Below, one piece after another: positions 42,427 to 51,045 of a stretch of DNA of 64,000 bases. How positions within the stretch are numbered: the stretch's first letter is position 1; each line of letters begins with the position of its first letter. The position numbers and the translations under genes are program-made. The DNA is from Pseudomonas multiresinivorans (GTDB lineage: Bacteria; Pseudomonadota; Gammaproteobacteria; Pseudomonadales; Pseudomonadaceae), in contig NZ_CP048833.1 in assembly GCF_012971725.1 (NCBI RefSeq), positions 3,472,001 to 3,536,000 on the forward strand. The letters run 5' to 3'. The notes beneath the pieces are model-generated. The model searched no databases. It was given only the letters and a program-made list of their open reading frames with translations, and was not told where the DNA came from.

Positions 42427-42454
42427 AAGAACCCCGCCAACTGGCGGGGTTCTT
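42427..42454. terminator. Bidirectional terminator
   Basis: AAGAACCCCGCC pairs perfectly with GGCGGGGTTCTT across AACT. It lies between the convergent MFS and cupin genes; the U-tracts are short and mixed on both sides. Confidence 0.85.
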
Positions 42455-42465
42455 CATTCGGGCAT

Positions 42466-42885
42466 TCACTTCTTCAACGGCGTGAGCACCGGTGCGCCTT
42501 CGTCCAGCAGCATCCACACCAGCAACTTGGCCGGCTTCTTGTCGCTGGCGTTGCGCGAGACCAGGTGCGGCGTGTTCGGTGCTTCGTACCAGGACTGGCC
42601 GGCCTGGTAAGTCACCGGCTTCTGCCCTTCGAGCTGGGAGATCACCGCGCCCTCGAGTACGTAGGCAAACACCGAGCCGCTGTGCACGTGTGCACCGGAC
42701 GCCTGGCCCGGCTGGTAGGCAACCGTGATCATCAGGCCCTTCTTGCCGGCGGCGTCGGGGAGCTTCTGCTCCTGCTGGACTTCGATTTTCTCCGGATTGG
42801 CACTGTCGCCATGGGCGAACACCGGCAGGCTCAGGGCCAGGCCGAGGCCGGCGAACAACAGTTTCAGGGAGGTGGATGCATGCAT
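42466..42885 (-). CDS. Periplasmic single-domain cupin
   Basis: 139 residues. A signal peptide (MHASTSLKLLFAGLGLALSLPVFA) precedes a cupin_2 core: GAHVHSGSVFAYVLEGAV carries the first metal motif (H-x-H and E), and YEAPNTPHLVSRNAS the second (H). Such secreted cupins are common next to peroxidases and oxidoreductases but have no assigned function. ATG 42885 has GAGG with 8-base spacing. It is separate from the DyP gene by a REP pair and a terminator, so it is not in its operon. Confidence 0.82.
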   Translation of the reverse strand: MHASTSLKLLFAGLGLALSLPVFAHGDSANPEKIEVQQEQKLPDAAGKKGLMITVAYQPGQASGAHVHSGSVFAYVLEGAVISQLEGQKPVTYQAGQSWYEAPNTPHLVSRNASDKKPAKLLVWMLLDEGAPVLTPLKK

Positions 42886-43003
42886 GGCGGGTACCTCGGG
42901 CAGTGGGAACGTGGGGTTCACGCTACGCCTCGGGGGGCATCTGACCAACAACCAATTCCGCCAAAGATCGGGGTGCCATTGCAGCGGGTGACGGTGCCGT
43001 GCT

Positions 43004-43075
43004 GTTCGCGAGCAAGCTCGCTCCTACAAGGGATACACCGAGGCTCTTCTGTAGGAGCGCGCTTGCTCGCGAACC
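43004..43075. repeat. Inverted pair of REP sequences
   Basis: GCTCGCGAAC-type copies at 43004-43027 (-) and 43051-43075 (+), separated by 23 bases. Confidence 0.85.
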
Positions 43076-43090
43076 AGCGCGCCAGCGCCC

Positions 43091-43119
43091 ACAAAAAAGC
43101 CCCGCACGCTGGCGGGGCT
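43091..43119 (-). terminator. Terminator of the DyP gene
   Basis: On the minus strand: AGCCCCGC, six-base loop, GCGGGGCT followed by TTTTTT. It lies about 20 bases past the stop. Confidence 0.92.
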
Positions 43120-43137
43120 CTCGGGGACAGCGGCGGA

Positions 43138-44022
43138 TCAGCCCAGCAGCGCGCTCAGGTCCAGCAGCCCGTCCTTGCGCGGCGGGCACCAGTAGTAGCC
43201 GCCGGTGAGCGGGCGGCTGAAGCGGTACAGCGCGTCGGTGATGCCGTCTTCCAGGCCGCTCATGCGGCGCAGCTGCACCTCGAAGGCGTCCAGGGTGCGA
43301 CCGAAGGCGAGGAACATCAGCCCGGCGTCCTGGCCCTGGGTCCAGGGCATGGAGCGGCGCACGATGAAGGCTTCGGGCTCGAAGCTCTCCTGGGCGGTGC
43401 GCTTGACGTGGGCGGACTCAGGCGCGTCGTCCAGTTCCTCGTTGTCGCTCAGGCGGCGACCCATGATGTCGTCGCGCTCGTGCTGCGGCAGCGCGGCAAA
43501 GTCCTGCAACTGGTGACGCCACTGCTGGATCGCGGCGAAGCTGCCGCCGACCAGGCCCGCTGCGTCGCCCTCGACGATGGCGGCGGCGATGGCGTCGTCA
43601 TCCTGCGGATTCTCGGTGCCGTCCTCGTAACCGGTCAGGTCGTGGCCGCTGCCATGGCGGAAGGCTTCTGTCAGGCTGGTCAGCTCCAGGGCCGGGGCCA
43701 GCAACGCCTGGAGTTCCTGGGTGCGCAGCAGCAGTTCGCCGCGTTCCTCACCGCGCAGCCAGACCCACAGCGCGTGCGGTGTGGATGGGTTGTCGACGCC
43801 CACGCCGGAAATCGCCGGGAATTCGCGCAGCCCCTCGATGCGGCGGCCCAGCGCGCGCACCAGCGACTCGCCCAGCCCCACCACCGCGCGCTCACCATCG
43901 GCGACCTGCAGCAGGCGATCCAGCGCGGCGGGCAGGTCCTGCAGCGATTTCACATCGAAGAACAGATGGCGGGCGTGGGCGGGAACCGGGGTGGCGAGAA
44001 TGCCGGGCTGGTAAAGGCTCAT
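43138..44022 (-). CDS. Dye-decolorising peroxidase (DyP family)
   Basis: 294 residues. The GxxDG distal motif is GYEDGTENP, with the catalytic Asp. The proximal haem His is in SAHVKRTAQESFEPEAFIVRRS, and the C-terminal GYYWCPPRKDG is typical of the YfeX/DyP-B type. No Tat or Sec signal is present, so it is cytoplasmic or encapsulin cargo; no encapsulin gene is nearby. AAGGA precedes ATG 44022. It follows the DedA gene by 67 bases on the same strand and may share its transcript. Confidence 0.93.
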   Translation of the reverse strand: MSLYQPGILATPVPAHARHLFFDVKSLQDLPAALDRLLQVADGERAVVGLGESLVRALGRRIEGLREFPAISGVGVDNPSTPHALWVWLRGEERGELLLRTQELQALLAPALELTSLTEAFRHGSGHDLTGYEDGTENPQDDDAIAAAIVEGDAAGLVGGSFAAIQQWRHQLQDFAALPQHERDDIMGRRLSDNEELDDAPESAHVKRTAQESFEPEAFIVRRSMPWTQGQDAGLMFLAFGRTLDAFEVQLRRMSGLEDGITDALYRFSRPLTGGYYWCPPRKDGLLDLSALLG

Positions 44023-44089
44023 GACAGCGTCCTTGATCGAAAGAGCGGCGATTCTAATCGCGCTGAGCGCGAATCCAAACCGCTCTGTA

Positions 44090-44698
44090 TCAAGGCTTGT
44101 GCAAACTTTCCCGCGATGAGCCTGAATGCGCCTTGCGCCGCTGTCGATGGCGCCGCCAAAGCTCCAGTCCGCCAACCAGCACCAGCACTGCGAGGAAGAT
44201 CGGCAGCCGATAAGGCCGCAGATTGCCCAGCCAGCGCTCCAGCACTTCGCCCGCCCAGTAGCCGGCGCTGGCGAACAGCAGCGCCCAGCAGAAGGCACCG
44301 AGCAGGTTGATCAGCAGAAAGCGCAGCGGCCCTACCCGGCTCGCGCCGATCAGCAATGGCCCGGCCAAGCGCATGCCATAGAGAAAGCGCACGGAGAAGA
44401 TCGCCAGCAGCGGATGTCGCTCGATCAGCCCGGTGACCCGCTCGACGGCCAGCCCGCGCCGCTGCAGCCAGGGCACCGCGCGGTCGCCGGCGCGCCGGCC
44501 GGTCCAGTAAAGCAACTGGTCACCCAGGGTACCGGCAACGGTCGCCCAGAACACCACCGGCACGTAGCCCAACAGGCCCTGGTGGGCCGCCAGGCCGGCC
44601 AGGATGAGGATTGTCTCACCCTCCAGCAGGCAACCGATGAACAGCGCCAGGTAGCCGTATTGGGAAAGCAATTGCGCCAGGTCGAAATGCTCGAACAT
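44090..44698 (-). CDS. DedA-family membrane protein
   Basis: 202 residues. SNARE-associated/DedA fold: FIGCLLEGETILILAGLAAHQG near the N-terminus, the conserved GDQLLYWTGRRAG, FLYGMRLAGPLLIGAS and hydrophobic helices to the C-terminus. DedA proteins are implicated in flipping lipid carriers and in membrane energetics. AAGGA precedes the ATG. It lies upstream of the DyP gene. Confidence 0.9.
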   Translation of the reverse strand: MFEHFDLAQLLSQYGYLALFIGCLLEGETILILAGLAAHQGLLGYVPVVFWATVAGTLGDQLLYWTGRRAGDRAVPWLQRRGLAVERVTGLIERHPLLAIFSVRFLYGMRLAGPLLIGASRVGPLRFLLINLLGAFCWALLFASAGYWAGEVLERWLGNLRPYRLPIFLAVLVLVGGLELWRRHRQRRKAHSGSSRESLHKP

Positions 44699-45079
44699 GA
44701 AAGTCCTTGAAAACGTGCCGTGCCAAGAGCCTAGCGGCTCCCAAGCTGTTCTGCTTATCGAACATCGACTGTAAAAAATAAAAGACTAAACAGTCACTTT
44801 CGATCGTTAGCAACCAATCAAATCAATCCTTTAGCGTAACCATTCGTCCAGCAATGTAATTTTTTTCGCTCATGGGCGATTCAAGTGTTTGACATATTTA
44901 ACGGATTTGGCAGACTGCGGCCCGTTGTCGCAACTGGTTACGTTTTTCCGGATTCACTGCCTGGTGCACCGGATGACCTCGGCCGCGCAACCCAACAAAA
45001 ACAACTTTGTCAGTCGTGGCCTACCTGCCCGAGCTTCGTCTCGGCAGCATGGTTCCCGGCGAGCCAACGGAACGAACAA
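44699..45079. other. AT-rich gene-free region upstream of the symporter
   Basis: 381 bases, noticeably AT-richer (44755-44905) than the surroundings, with a perfect -35-like TTGACA at 44889-44894 but no matching -10. It probably contains the promoters of the DedA gene and the symporter. No gene was found. Confidence 0.45.
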
Positions 45080-46534
45080 ATGCTGATCTGGTTTGTAGCG
45101 GTGTATCTGGTAATCACCGTAGCTGTCGGTTTCTACGCCACCACCCGCGTGCACAACTCCTCGGACTACGCCGCCGCTGGCCGGAGCATGTCCTTCCCCC
45201 TCGTCGTGACCATGGTGTTCGCCACCTGGTTCGGCTCCGAAGCCGTGCTGGGTATTCCGGCCACCTTCCTCGAAGAAGGCTTCGCCGGGATCATCGAAGA
45301 CCCGTTCGGTTCCTTCGGTTGCCTGATGCTGGTCGGCGTGGTCTTCGCCCGCCCGCTGTACCGCCTCAACCTGCTCACCATCGGTGACTTCTTCCGCAAG
45401 CGCTTCGGCCAGCACGTGGAAATCTTCACCAGCCTGGTGATCATCATTTCCTACATGGGCTGGGTCGCCGCGCAGATCACCGCGCTGGGCGTGGTCTTCA
45501 GCGTGCTCTCCGACGGTGGCCTGACCACCACCCAGGGCATGATCATCGGCACCATCATCGTCCTGCTGCACACCCTGTTCGGCGGCATGTGGTCCGTGGC
45601 GCTGACCGACTTCCTGCAGATGATCATCATCGTCTGCGGCCTGTTCTACCTGGTCTGGCTGATCGGCGACATGGCCGGCGGCCCGGTCAACGTGATCAGC
45701 CACGCCGCCAGCGAAGGCAAGTTCACCTTCCTCCACGGCACCTCGGCGAAGGACATCGTGGCCTTCCTCGGCGCAGCGGTGACGATGATGTTCGGCTCGA
45801 TTCCGCAGCAGGACGTCTATGCCCGCGTGATGTCGGCCAAGACCGAGAAGATCGCCCAGCGCGCCACCATGACCGGTGCTTGCTGCTACCTGGTCTTCTG
45901 CATGCTGCCGATCTTCCTGATCTACGCCGCCTCGATGATCGAGCCGGAGATGGTCAAGCACTGGCTGGCCGAAGACTCCCAGCAGATCCTGCCGCACCTG
46001 ATCCTGGAACGTACCCCGCTGTTCGCCCAGATCATGTTCTTCGGCGCCCTGCTCTCGGCCATCATGTCCTCCGCCTCGGGCGCCCTGCTGGCCCCGTCGG
46101 TGACCCTGACCGAGAACATCGTCAAGCACTTCCTGCCCAACATGAACGACCGCCAGGCCCTGCTGGCCATGCGCTGCAGCGTACTGGCGATGACCGTCGC
46201 CACCTGCCTGTTCGCCCTGCTGTCCAACGCCAGCATCTACGAGATGGTCGGCAACGCCTACAAGGTGACCCTGGTCGCCGCCGTGGTGCCGCTGTTCTTC
46301 GGCCTGTTCTGGAAGCGCGCCACCACCCAGGGCGCCCTGACCGCCATTGCCTGCGGCCTGATCGGCTGGGTGTCGCTGGAGTTGGGCCACCAGGAAGGCG
46401 ACTTCTGGCCGCCGCAGCTGGTGGGCCTGATCTGCAGCGCCATCGGCATGGTTGTTGGCTCGCTGGCTCCGCAGTTCAGCGCTCACCGTGGCGAGAGCGT
46501 GTCGGAGATGGCCGCTGCCGCAGCCGCCAACTGA
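45080..46534 (+). CDS. Sodium:solute symporter (SSS family)
   Basis: 484 residues, about 13 helices. Helix 1 is LIWFVAVYLVITVAVGFYAT followed by SSDYAAAGRSMSFP, the family's opening. VFATWFGSEAVLGIPATFLEEG and IISYMGWVAAQITALGVVFSVLS form the substrate and Na+ region. The ligand is unknown; amino-acid or organic-acid import is usual for this branch. ATG 45080 has a weak CGGA upstream. It ends at a strong terminator and appears monocistronic. Confidence 0.88.
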   Translation: MLIWFVAVYLVITVAVGFYATTRVHNSSDYAAAGRSMSFPLVVTMVFATWFGSEAVLGIPATFLEEGFAGIIEDPFGSFGCLMLVGVVFARPLYRLNLLTIGDFFRKRFGQHVEIFTSLVIIISYMGWVAAQITALGVVFSVLSDGGLTTTQGMIIGTIIVLLHTLFGGMWSVALTDFLQMIIIVCGLFYLVWLIGDMAGGPVNVISHAASEGKFTFLHGTSAKDIVAFLGAAVTMMFGSIPQQDVYARVMSAKTEKIAQRATMTGACCYLVFCMLPIFLIYAASMIEPEMVKHWLAEDSQQILPHLILERTPLFAQIMFFGALLSAIMSSASGALLAPSVTLTENIVKHFLPNMNDRQALLAMRCSVLAMTVATCLFALLSNASIYEMVGNAYKVTLVAAVVPLFFGLFWKRATTQGALTAIACGLIGWVSLELGHQEGDFWPPQLVGLICSAIGMVVGSLAPQFSAHRGESVSEMAAAAAAN

Positions 46535-46554
46535 TCGCACCGTAGCTGAAGAAG

Positions 46555-46579
46555 AAGCCCCGCCTGTGCGGGGCTTTTT
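46555..46579 (+). terminator. Terminator of the symporter gene
   Basis: AAGCCCCGC, loop CTGT, GCGGGGCTT then TTT. The remaining bases up to 46964 show no gene. Confidence 0.9.
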
Positions 46580-46964
46580 CATGGCTGGCGAATCTGCAGA
46601 GGTGATCCCTGTGCCTGCCGCCCAATCGAACAGCCAGGAAGGTGCTGGGCCAGCTGAACTGGCCGGGACTCTTCCCGCGGAGCGAGGCTTTCGGGGCACA
46701 TCGGACGCCTGCGCCGACAGGCGTGACCACACCTGCCTGCCGGACGCGCCGATTCGCCTGCGTGGCTGAACCGGCCCCGAACAGGTGACTGCCGGCTCAT
46801 CCCTGCCTATCCTGAACCTCGACCCGTCGAGGACAGACGGACCAGGCAGCCCGCCCCAGCACGGAGCCCGGCCCCATGGACAGCCACCTGACATCGCGCC
46901 ACGGCGCAGAGAACTGCCCCCTCGACGGAGCTTCCGGAGCGCTTCGCCCACCCGCGGTGGCCGC

Positions 46965-48536
46965 ATGAAGCGCTGGAGTCGCAAGCCACTGACCCTGCGG
47001 CTGCTGATCCTGGTCTTCGTCCTGCTCGCCGCCCTGGCGACCCTCGGCAACAGCCTGGTCGTGGCCTATACCGTGCAGCGCTCAGCGCTGATCCATACCA
47101 CCCTGGAAGCCAACCGCGCCTATGCCGCCAAGGTTGCCTCCAGCATCAGCGAGTTCATCGATTCGGCGCAGCGCAACCTAGCCTTCAGCGCCAATATCCT
47201 CGCAACACACCAGGGTGATCGCGGGGTATTGCGCGCCGAAGCGATGCGCCTGCAATCCCAGGACACCTACTTCAACTCCATTGCCATCGTCGACGCCCAC
47301 GGCAAGGTCCTGGAGGCCTACCCGGACTCGCTGCAGATCGTTGGCACGACGTTGCGTTCGGTGGGCGTGCAGCAGGCCCTGCAACTCAAGCAGCCGGTGG
47401 TCAGCCAGGCGTATGTCTCCATCGCCGGCAACCTGGTGGTATTCATCTCCCAGCCCATCGTCAGCCCTTCCGGCGAGTACCTCGGACTGGTTGGCGGCTC
47501 GGTCTACATCCTCAAGCAGAGCGTGCTGCACACCATCATCGGCAGCCACTTCCACCACGAGGGCACCTACGCCTTCGTCGCCGACGCCAACCGCCGATTA
47601 CTGCACCACCCCGAGGCACAGCGCGTCGGCGAGCTGCTCAAGGGCAGCCCGACGGTGGAAGCCGCGTTGCGCGGAGAAACCGGCGCAATGGAAGTACCCA
47701 ACACCCAGGGCGTGGAGATGCTTGCCGGCTATGCCCAGGTGCCCGGCGCCAACTGGGCCGTCGTGGCGCAGCAGCCCCGCGACCTGAGCCTGGCGCCACT
47801 GGGCCTGCTGATGAAGGACATGTTCTTCGGCCTGATCCCCGCCAGCCTGCTGGGCGTGCTGCTGATCTGGGGCGGCGCGCTGTTGATCACCCGGCCGTTG
47901 CGGCAACTGGCCTACAGCGCGGAGCGCCTGTCGGCTCCGGAAACCCCAGGCGAGCTGCGTGCCATCAGGACCTGGTACCGCGAGGCCGCCGCCATACGTC
48001 AGGCGCTGCTGACCGGGGTCGGGCTCATGCAGCAGAAGCTCGGCCGGCTCAGCCAGGAAGCCCAGAGCGACCCCCTCACCGGCCTGGCCAACCGCCGCGC
48101 GCTGGCCGCCTCCCTGGCGACACTGGAGCAGTCCGGCCTGCCCTATGCGGTGCTGCTGCTGGATATCGACCACTTCAAGCAGGTCAACGACAGGTGGGGT
48201 CACGACGCCGGCGACGAGGCCCTGCGCCGGGTCGCCGGTGTGTTGCGCGACTCCTCTCGGGCAGAAGACCTGGCGTGCCGCTCCGGCGGCGAGGAGTTCG
48301 TCCTGCTGTTGCCGGGCACCCGCCTGGAAGCGGCCCGCAATATTGCTGAGCGCATCCGCGAAACGGTCGCCAGCACGATGATTCCCCAGGTGGGCAAGGT
48401 CACGCTGTCCATCGGCGTGGCGGAGAGCGGCAGCGCGCCGACGTCCACCGAGACCGTGCTCAAGCGCGCCGACCAGCGCCTGTACAGCGCCAAGCAGAGC
48501 GGCCGCAACCGCGTTGTCAGCAGCGAGAAGCCCTAG
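46965..48536 (+). CDS. Membrane diguanylate cyclase with dCache sensor
   Basis: 523 residues. Transmembrane helices at about 11-37 and 284-308 flank a periplasmic double-Cache domain (SIAIVDAHGKVLEAYPDS; YLGLVGGSVYILKQ; WAVVAQQP). The GGDEF domain (365-520) has the active site GGEEF at 441-445, the substrate-binding DIDHFKQVND and an RxxD inhibitory site (R432-D435) five residues upstream, so it should make c-di-GMP with product inhibition. ATG 46965 follows GGTGG. It stands alone before a small gene and a signalling cluster. Confidence 0.92.
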   Translation: MKRWSRKPLTLRLLILVFVLLAALATLGNSLVVAYTVQRSALIHTTLEANRAYAAKVASSISEFIDSAQRNLAFSANILATHQGDRGVLRAEAMRLQSQDTYFNSIAIVDAHGKVLEAYPDSLQIVGTTLRSVGVQQALQLKQPVVSQAYVSIAGNLVVFISQPIVSPSGEYLGLVGGSVYILKQSVLHTIIGSHFHHEGTYAFVADANRRLLHHPEAQRVGELLKGSPTVEAALRGETGAMEVPNTQGVEMLAGYAQVPGANWAVVAQQPRDLSLAPLGLLMKDMFFGLIPASLLGVLLIWGGALLITRPLRQLAYSAERLSAPETPGELRAIRTWYREAAAIRQALLTGVGLMQQKLGRLSQEAQSDPLTGLANRRALAASLATLEQSGLPYAVLLLDIDHFKQVNDRWGHDAGDEALRRVAGVLRDSSRAEDLACRSGGEEFVLLLPGTRLEAARNIAERIRETVASTMIPQVGKVTLSIGVAESGSAPTSTETVLKRADQRLYSAKQSGRNRVVSSEKP

Positions 48537-48679
48537 CCGGGGCGACCCGTTGGCGAACCGTTCGTCCCTCCCGCTGAACACCCGGGTTGGCCGCCAGTCT
48601 CTGTTGAACACGGCGCGCGCTCTTCGGTCCACCTGCGCCACCCGGTCATCGGAGTAGTCAATCGAAGGAGGTACCGACG

Positions 48680-48994
48680 ATGGGCTGGAACGATCATCAG
48701 GACGCGGAACTTACCGATGGGCTTCATCGCCTGCTCGACGAAGGCAAGCTGGACGCCAACGGCGACCCGGCAATCCTCGCCCAGTACATCCTCAACCACG
48801 GCTTTGCCGCCCTCTCCGAGGAGCAGCAGCAACAGTTCCAGAGGGAGCTGCTGCCCCTGCTCAACTGCCGGGCTCGCAGCGAAGGCCTGATGCCCCAGGG
48901 CGACCTGGCCCCGCTGATCAACGATCCCGGCAACGAAGACCCCGGCTCGCTGATCGAGGTGGAAGTCGAGGAAGGCTTGCGCCCGCGCCGCTGA
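48680..48994 (+). CDS. Small acidic protein of unknown function
   Basis: 104 residues with a near-perfect Shine-Dalgarno (AAGGAGGT, 7-base spacing), so it is probably well translated. The chain is helical and acidic (DHQDAELTDGLHRLLDEGKL; LSEEQQQQFQRELLPLL) with one Cys and no signal peptide or membrane segment. I do not recognise the family. Its stop is 27 bases from the end of the convergent PAS hybrid kinase gene. Confidence 0.7.
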   Translation: MGWNDHQDAELTDGLHRLLDEGKLDANGDPAILAQYILNHGFAALSEEQQQQFQRELLPLLNCRARSEGLMPQGDLAPLINDPGNEDPGSLIEVEVEEGLRPRR

Positions 48995-49021
48995 CAGCCT
49001 GCGACCCGTGGCGCGGGCAGG

Positions 49022-50971
49022 CTACTCCCCGCCCTTCACCCTCAGCAGGAGCACCAGCAGTTGATCCCGGTCGAACGGCTTGGGCAGCCGTGGCACCGAA
49101 TCGGCGAGGGTGTCCGGCCGCCCGGCGTAGCCTGTGGTCAGTACGCAGGCCAGCGCCGGCTGAAGCAGCCGGACCTGCTGGATGAGCTGCATGCCGTCCA
49201 TGTCCGGCATGGCGAAGTCGGTGATCAGCAGGTCGAAGGACGACTGCTCCAGGAGGCCGAGCGCCGTGCGCGCCGACTCGGCGCGGGCCACCTGGCAGCC
49301 CAGGTCGGCCAGCAGCGCGCTGGTGCCGGCCAGCACCAGCGCATCGTCATCCACCACCAGCACCCGCAGGCCCAGCGGCTCGTTCAGGTCGGCGCTCGCT
49401 TCAGCGGGGACCGCCACCTCCGGTACAGGCGGCTCGGACCTGGGCTTGACCGCCGGCAGCCAGATCTCCGCCGTGGTGCCTGTGCCGAGCGTGCTGCGCA
49501 GCAGCAATGCACCGCCCTGCTGCTGGGCCAGCCCATGAACAATGGAGAGCCCCAGCCCCGTACCCTTGCCGGTGGCCTTGGTGGTGAAGAAGGGCTCCGC
49601 TGCGCGGCGCAGGGTGTCCTCGTTCATGCCCTGCCCGGAATCGGTGACGGCCAGGCATACGTATTCTCCCGGCGCCAGCTTGCCGCTCTGGTGCGGCCCG
49701 ATCTGCGCGTTGCGCGCCGAAAAGGTGATGCTGCCGCCGCCGGGCATAGCATCGCGGGCATTGGTTGCGAGGTTGATGATCGCCAATTCCAGCTGGTTCT
49801 GGTCACTCATCACGCAATCCAGTTGCAGCGGGAAGCGGGTTTCCAGGGTGATGGTGGGCCCCAGCGAGCTGACCAGCAGCTCGCTCATGTCCTGCAGCAG
49901 CGCCGGCAGCTGGATCGGTTGCGGGAACAGCCGCTGCTTTCGGGCGAAGGCCAGCATCCGCTGGGTCAATTGGGCACCGCGGCGGGTCGCTTCCAGGGCG
50001 TTGCGCCAGATACCCTGAACCTTCTCGTTGTCCCGCGGCAGATGCCGTTCCAGCAGTTGCAGGCCACCGAGGATCACGGTCAGCAAGTTGTTGAAGTCGT
50101 GGGCGACGCCGCCGGTGAGCTGGCCGAGGGACTCCATCTTCTGCGACTGGATCAGTTCGTCGCGGGCGCGCTCCAGCTCTTCCTGCGCACGGCGCTTGTC
50201 GGTGATGTCGCGGGTGATCTTGGCAAAACCCAATAGCTTGCCGGTGTCGTCAAACACCGGGTCGATGACGATGTTGGCCCAGAAGCGCGAGCCGTCCTTG
50301 CGCATCTGCAGGCGCTCCTCCTCGTACCGCCCCTCGATTAGAGCAGTATCCAGACTGGCCTTCGGGACGCCGCCCTGGCGGTCCTCGTCGCAGTAGAAGC
50401 AATCGAAGCGGCAGCCAATGATCTCCTCCGGATGGTAGCCCTTGATTCGTTCCGCCCCGGAGTTCCAGCTGGCGACGTTGCCCTCGGCATCGAGCATGTA
50501 CAGGGCATAGTCGGTCACGCCATTGACCAGCAGGCGGAACTGCTGCTCGCTGCGCCGCAGGGCCAGCTCGGTCTCATGTTGCTCGGTGCGGTCACGGGTG
50601 ATCTTGGCGAAGCCCAGCAACTCGCCTTCGCTGCTGCGGATGGCGTCGATCACCACGTGGGCCCAGAACGAACTGCCATCGCGGTGCAGGCGCCAGCCTT
50701 CGCTCTCGTAGCGGCCGACCCGCGCCGCTTCGCCCAGTGCCAGCTCGGGCAGGCCGGCCTCGCGGTCGGTGGGCGTGTAGAAGCGCGAGAAGTGCTCGCC
50801 GAGGATTTCATCCGCGGCATAGCCCTTCAGCCGCTGCGCACCGGAGCTCCAGCTACTGACCCGGCCATCGGGGTCGAGCATGTAGATGGCGTAGTCGGTT
50901 ACCGCCTCGACCAGCAGGCGGTAGCGCGCGTCTTCGACGAGTTGGGCGGTGCTGGCAGTCGTTTCGGGCAT
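49022..50971 (-). CDS. PAS-PAS hybrid histidine kinase with C-terminal receiver
   Basis: 649 residues, soluble. Two similar PAS domains (about 15-130 and 143-258), each starting LLV.(A/G)VTDYA(I/L)YMLD and ending FAKITRD, suggest internal duplication. The kinase core has phospho-His H291 (GGVAHDFNNLL), N box INLATNARDAMPGG, and GKGTGLGLSIVHG. A receiver at about 530-645 has LVVDDD and the phospho-Asp in LLITDFAMPDMDG. It is the last gene of a five-gene minus-strand run, 74 bases after the REC-kinase. The AHDFNN H box is typical of FixL-like hybrid kinases. Confidence 0.92.
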   Translation of the reverse strand: MPETTASTAQLVEDARYRLLVEAVTDYAIYMLDPDGRVSSWSSGAQRLKGYAADEILGEHFSRFYTPTDREAGLPELALGEAARVGRYESEGWRLHRDGSSFWAHVVIDAIRSSEGELLGFAKITRDRTEQHETELALRRSEQQFRLLVNGVTDYALYMLDAEGNVASWNSGAERIKGYHPEEIIGCRFDCFYCDEDRQGGVPKASLDTALIEGRYEEERLQMRKDGSRFWANIVIDPVFDDTGKLLGFAKITRDITDKRRAQEELERARDELIQSQKMESLGQLTGGVAHDFNNLLTVILGGLQLLERHLPRDNEKVQGIWRNALEATRRGAQLTQRMLAFARKQRLFPQPIQLPALLQDMSELLVSSLGPTITLETRFPLQLDCVMSDQNQLELAIINLATNARDAMPGGGSITFSARNAQIGPHQSGKLAPGEYVCLAVTDSGQGMNEDTLRRAAEPFFTTKATGKGTGLGLSIVHGLAQQQGGALLLRSTLGTGTTAEIWLPAVKPRSEPPVPEVAVPAEASADLNEPLGLRVLVVDDDALVLAGTSALLADLGCQVARAESARTALGLLEQSSFDLLITDFAMPDMDGMQLIQQVRLLQPALACVLTTGYAGRPDTLADSVPRLPKPFDRDQLLVLLLRVKGGE

Positions 50972-51045
50972 GAAATCTGCTCTCTTGGCTCATTGGAGCA
51001 AAGCATAGGCGCAGGCACGTCACTGCGAATGCCGCCGGACGGCGC

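Noticed and set aside
44905..44925. Sigma-54-like promoter (TTGGCA...GC) upstream of the symporter
   Set aside because: The spacing and the -12 GC element do not fit the consensus well, and no enhancer-binding protein is encoded nearby.
44954..47050. Open frame of 698 codons on the minus strand
   Set aside because: Antisense to the sodium:solute symporter and running through its terminator; no recognisable features.
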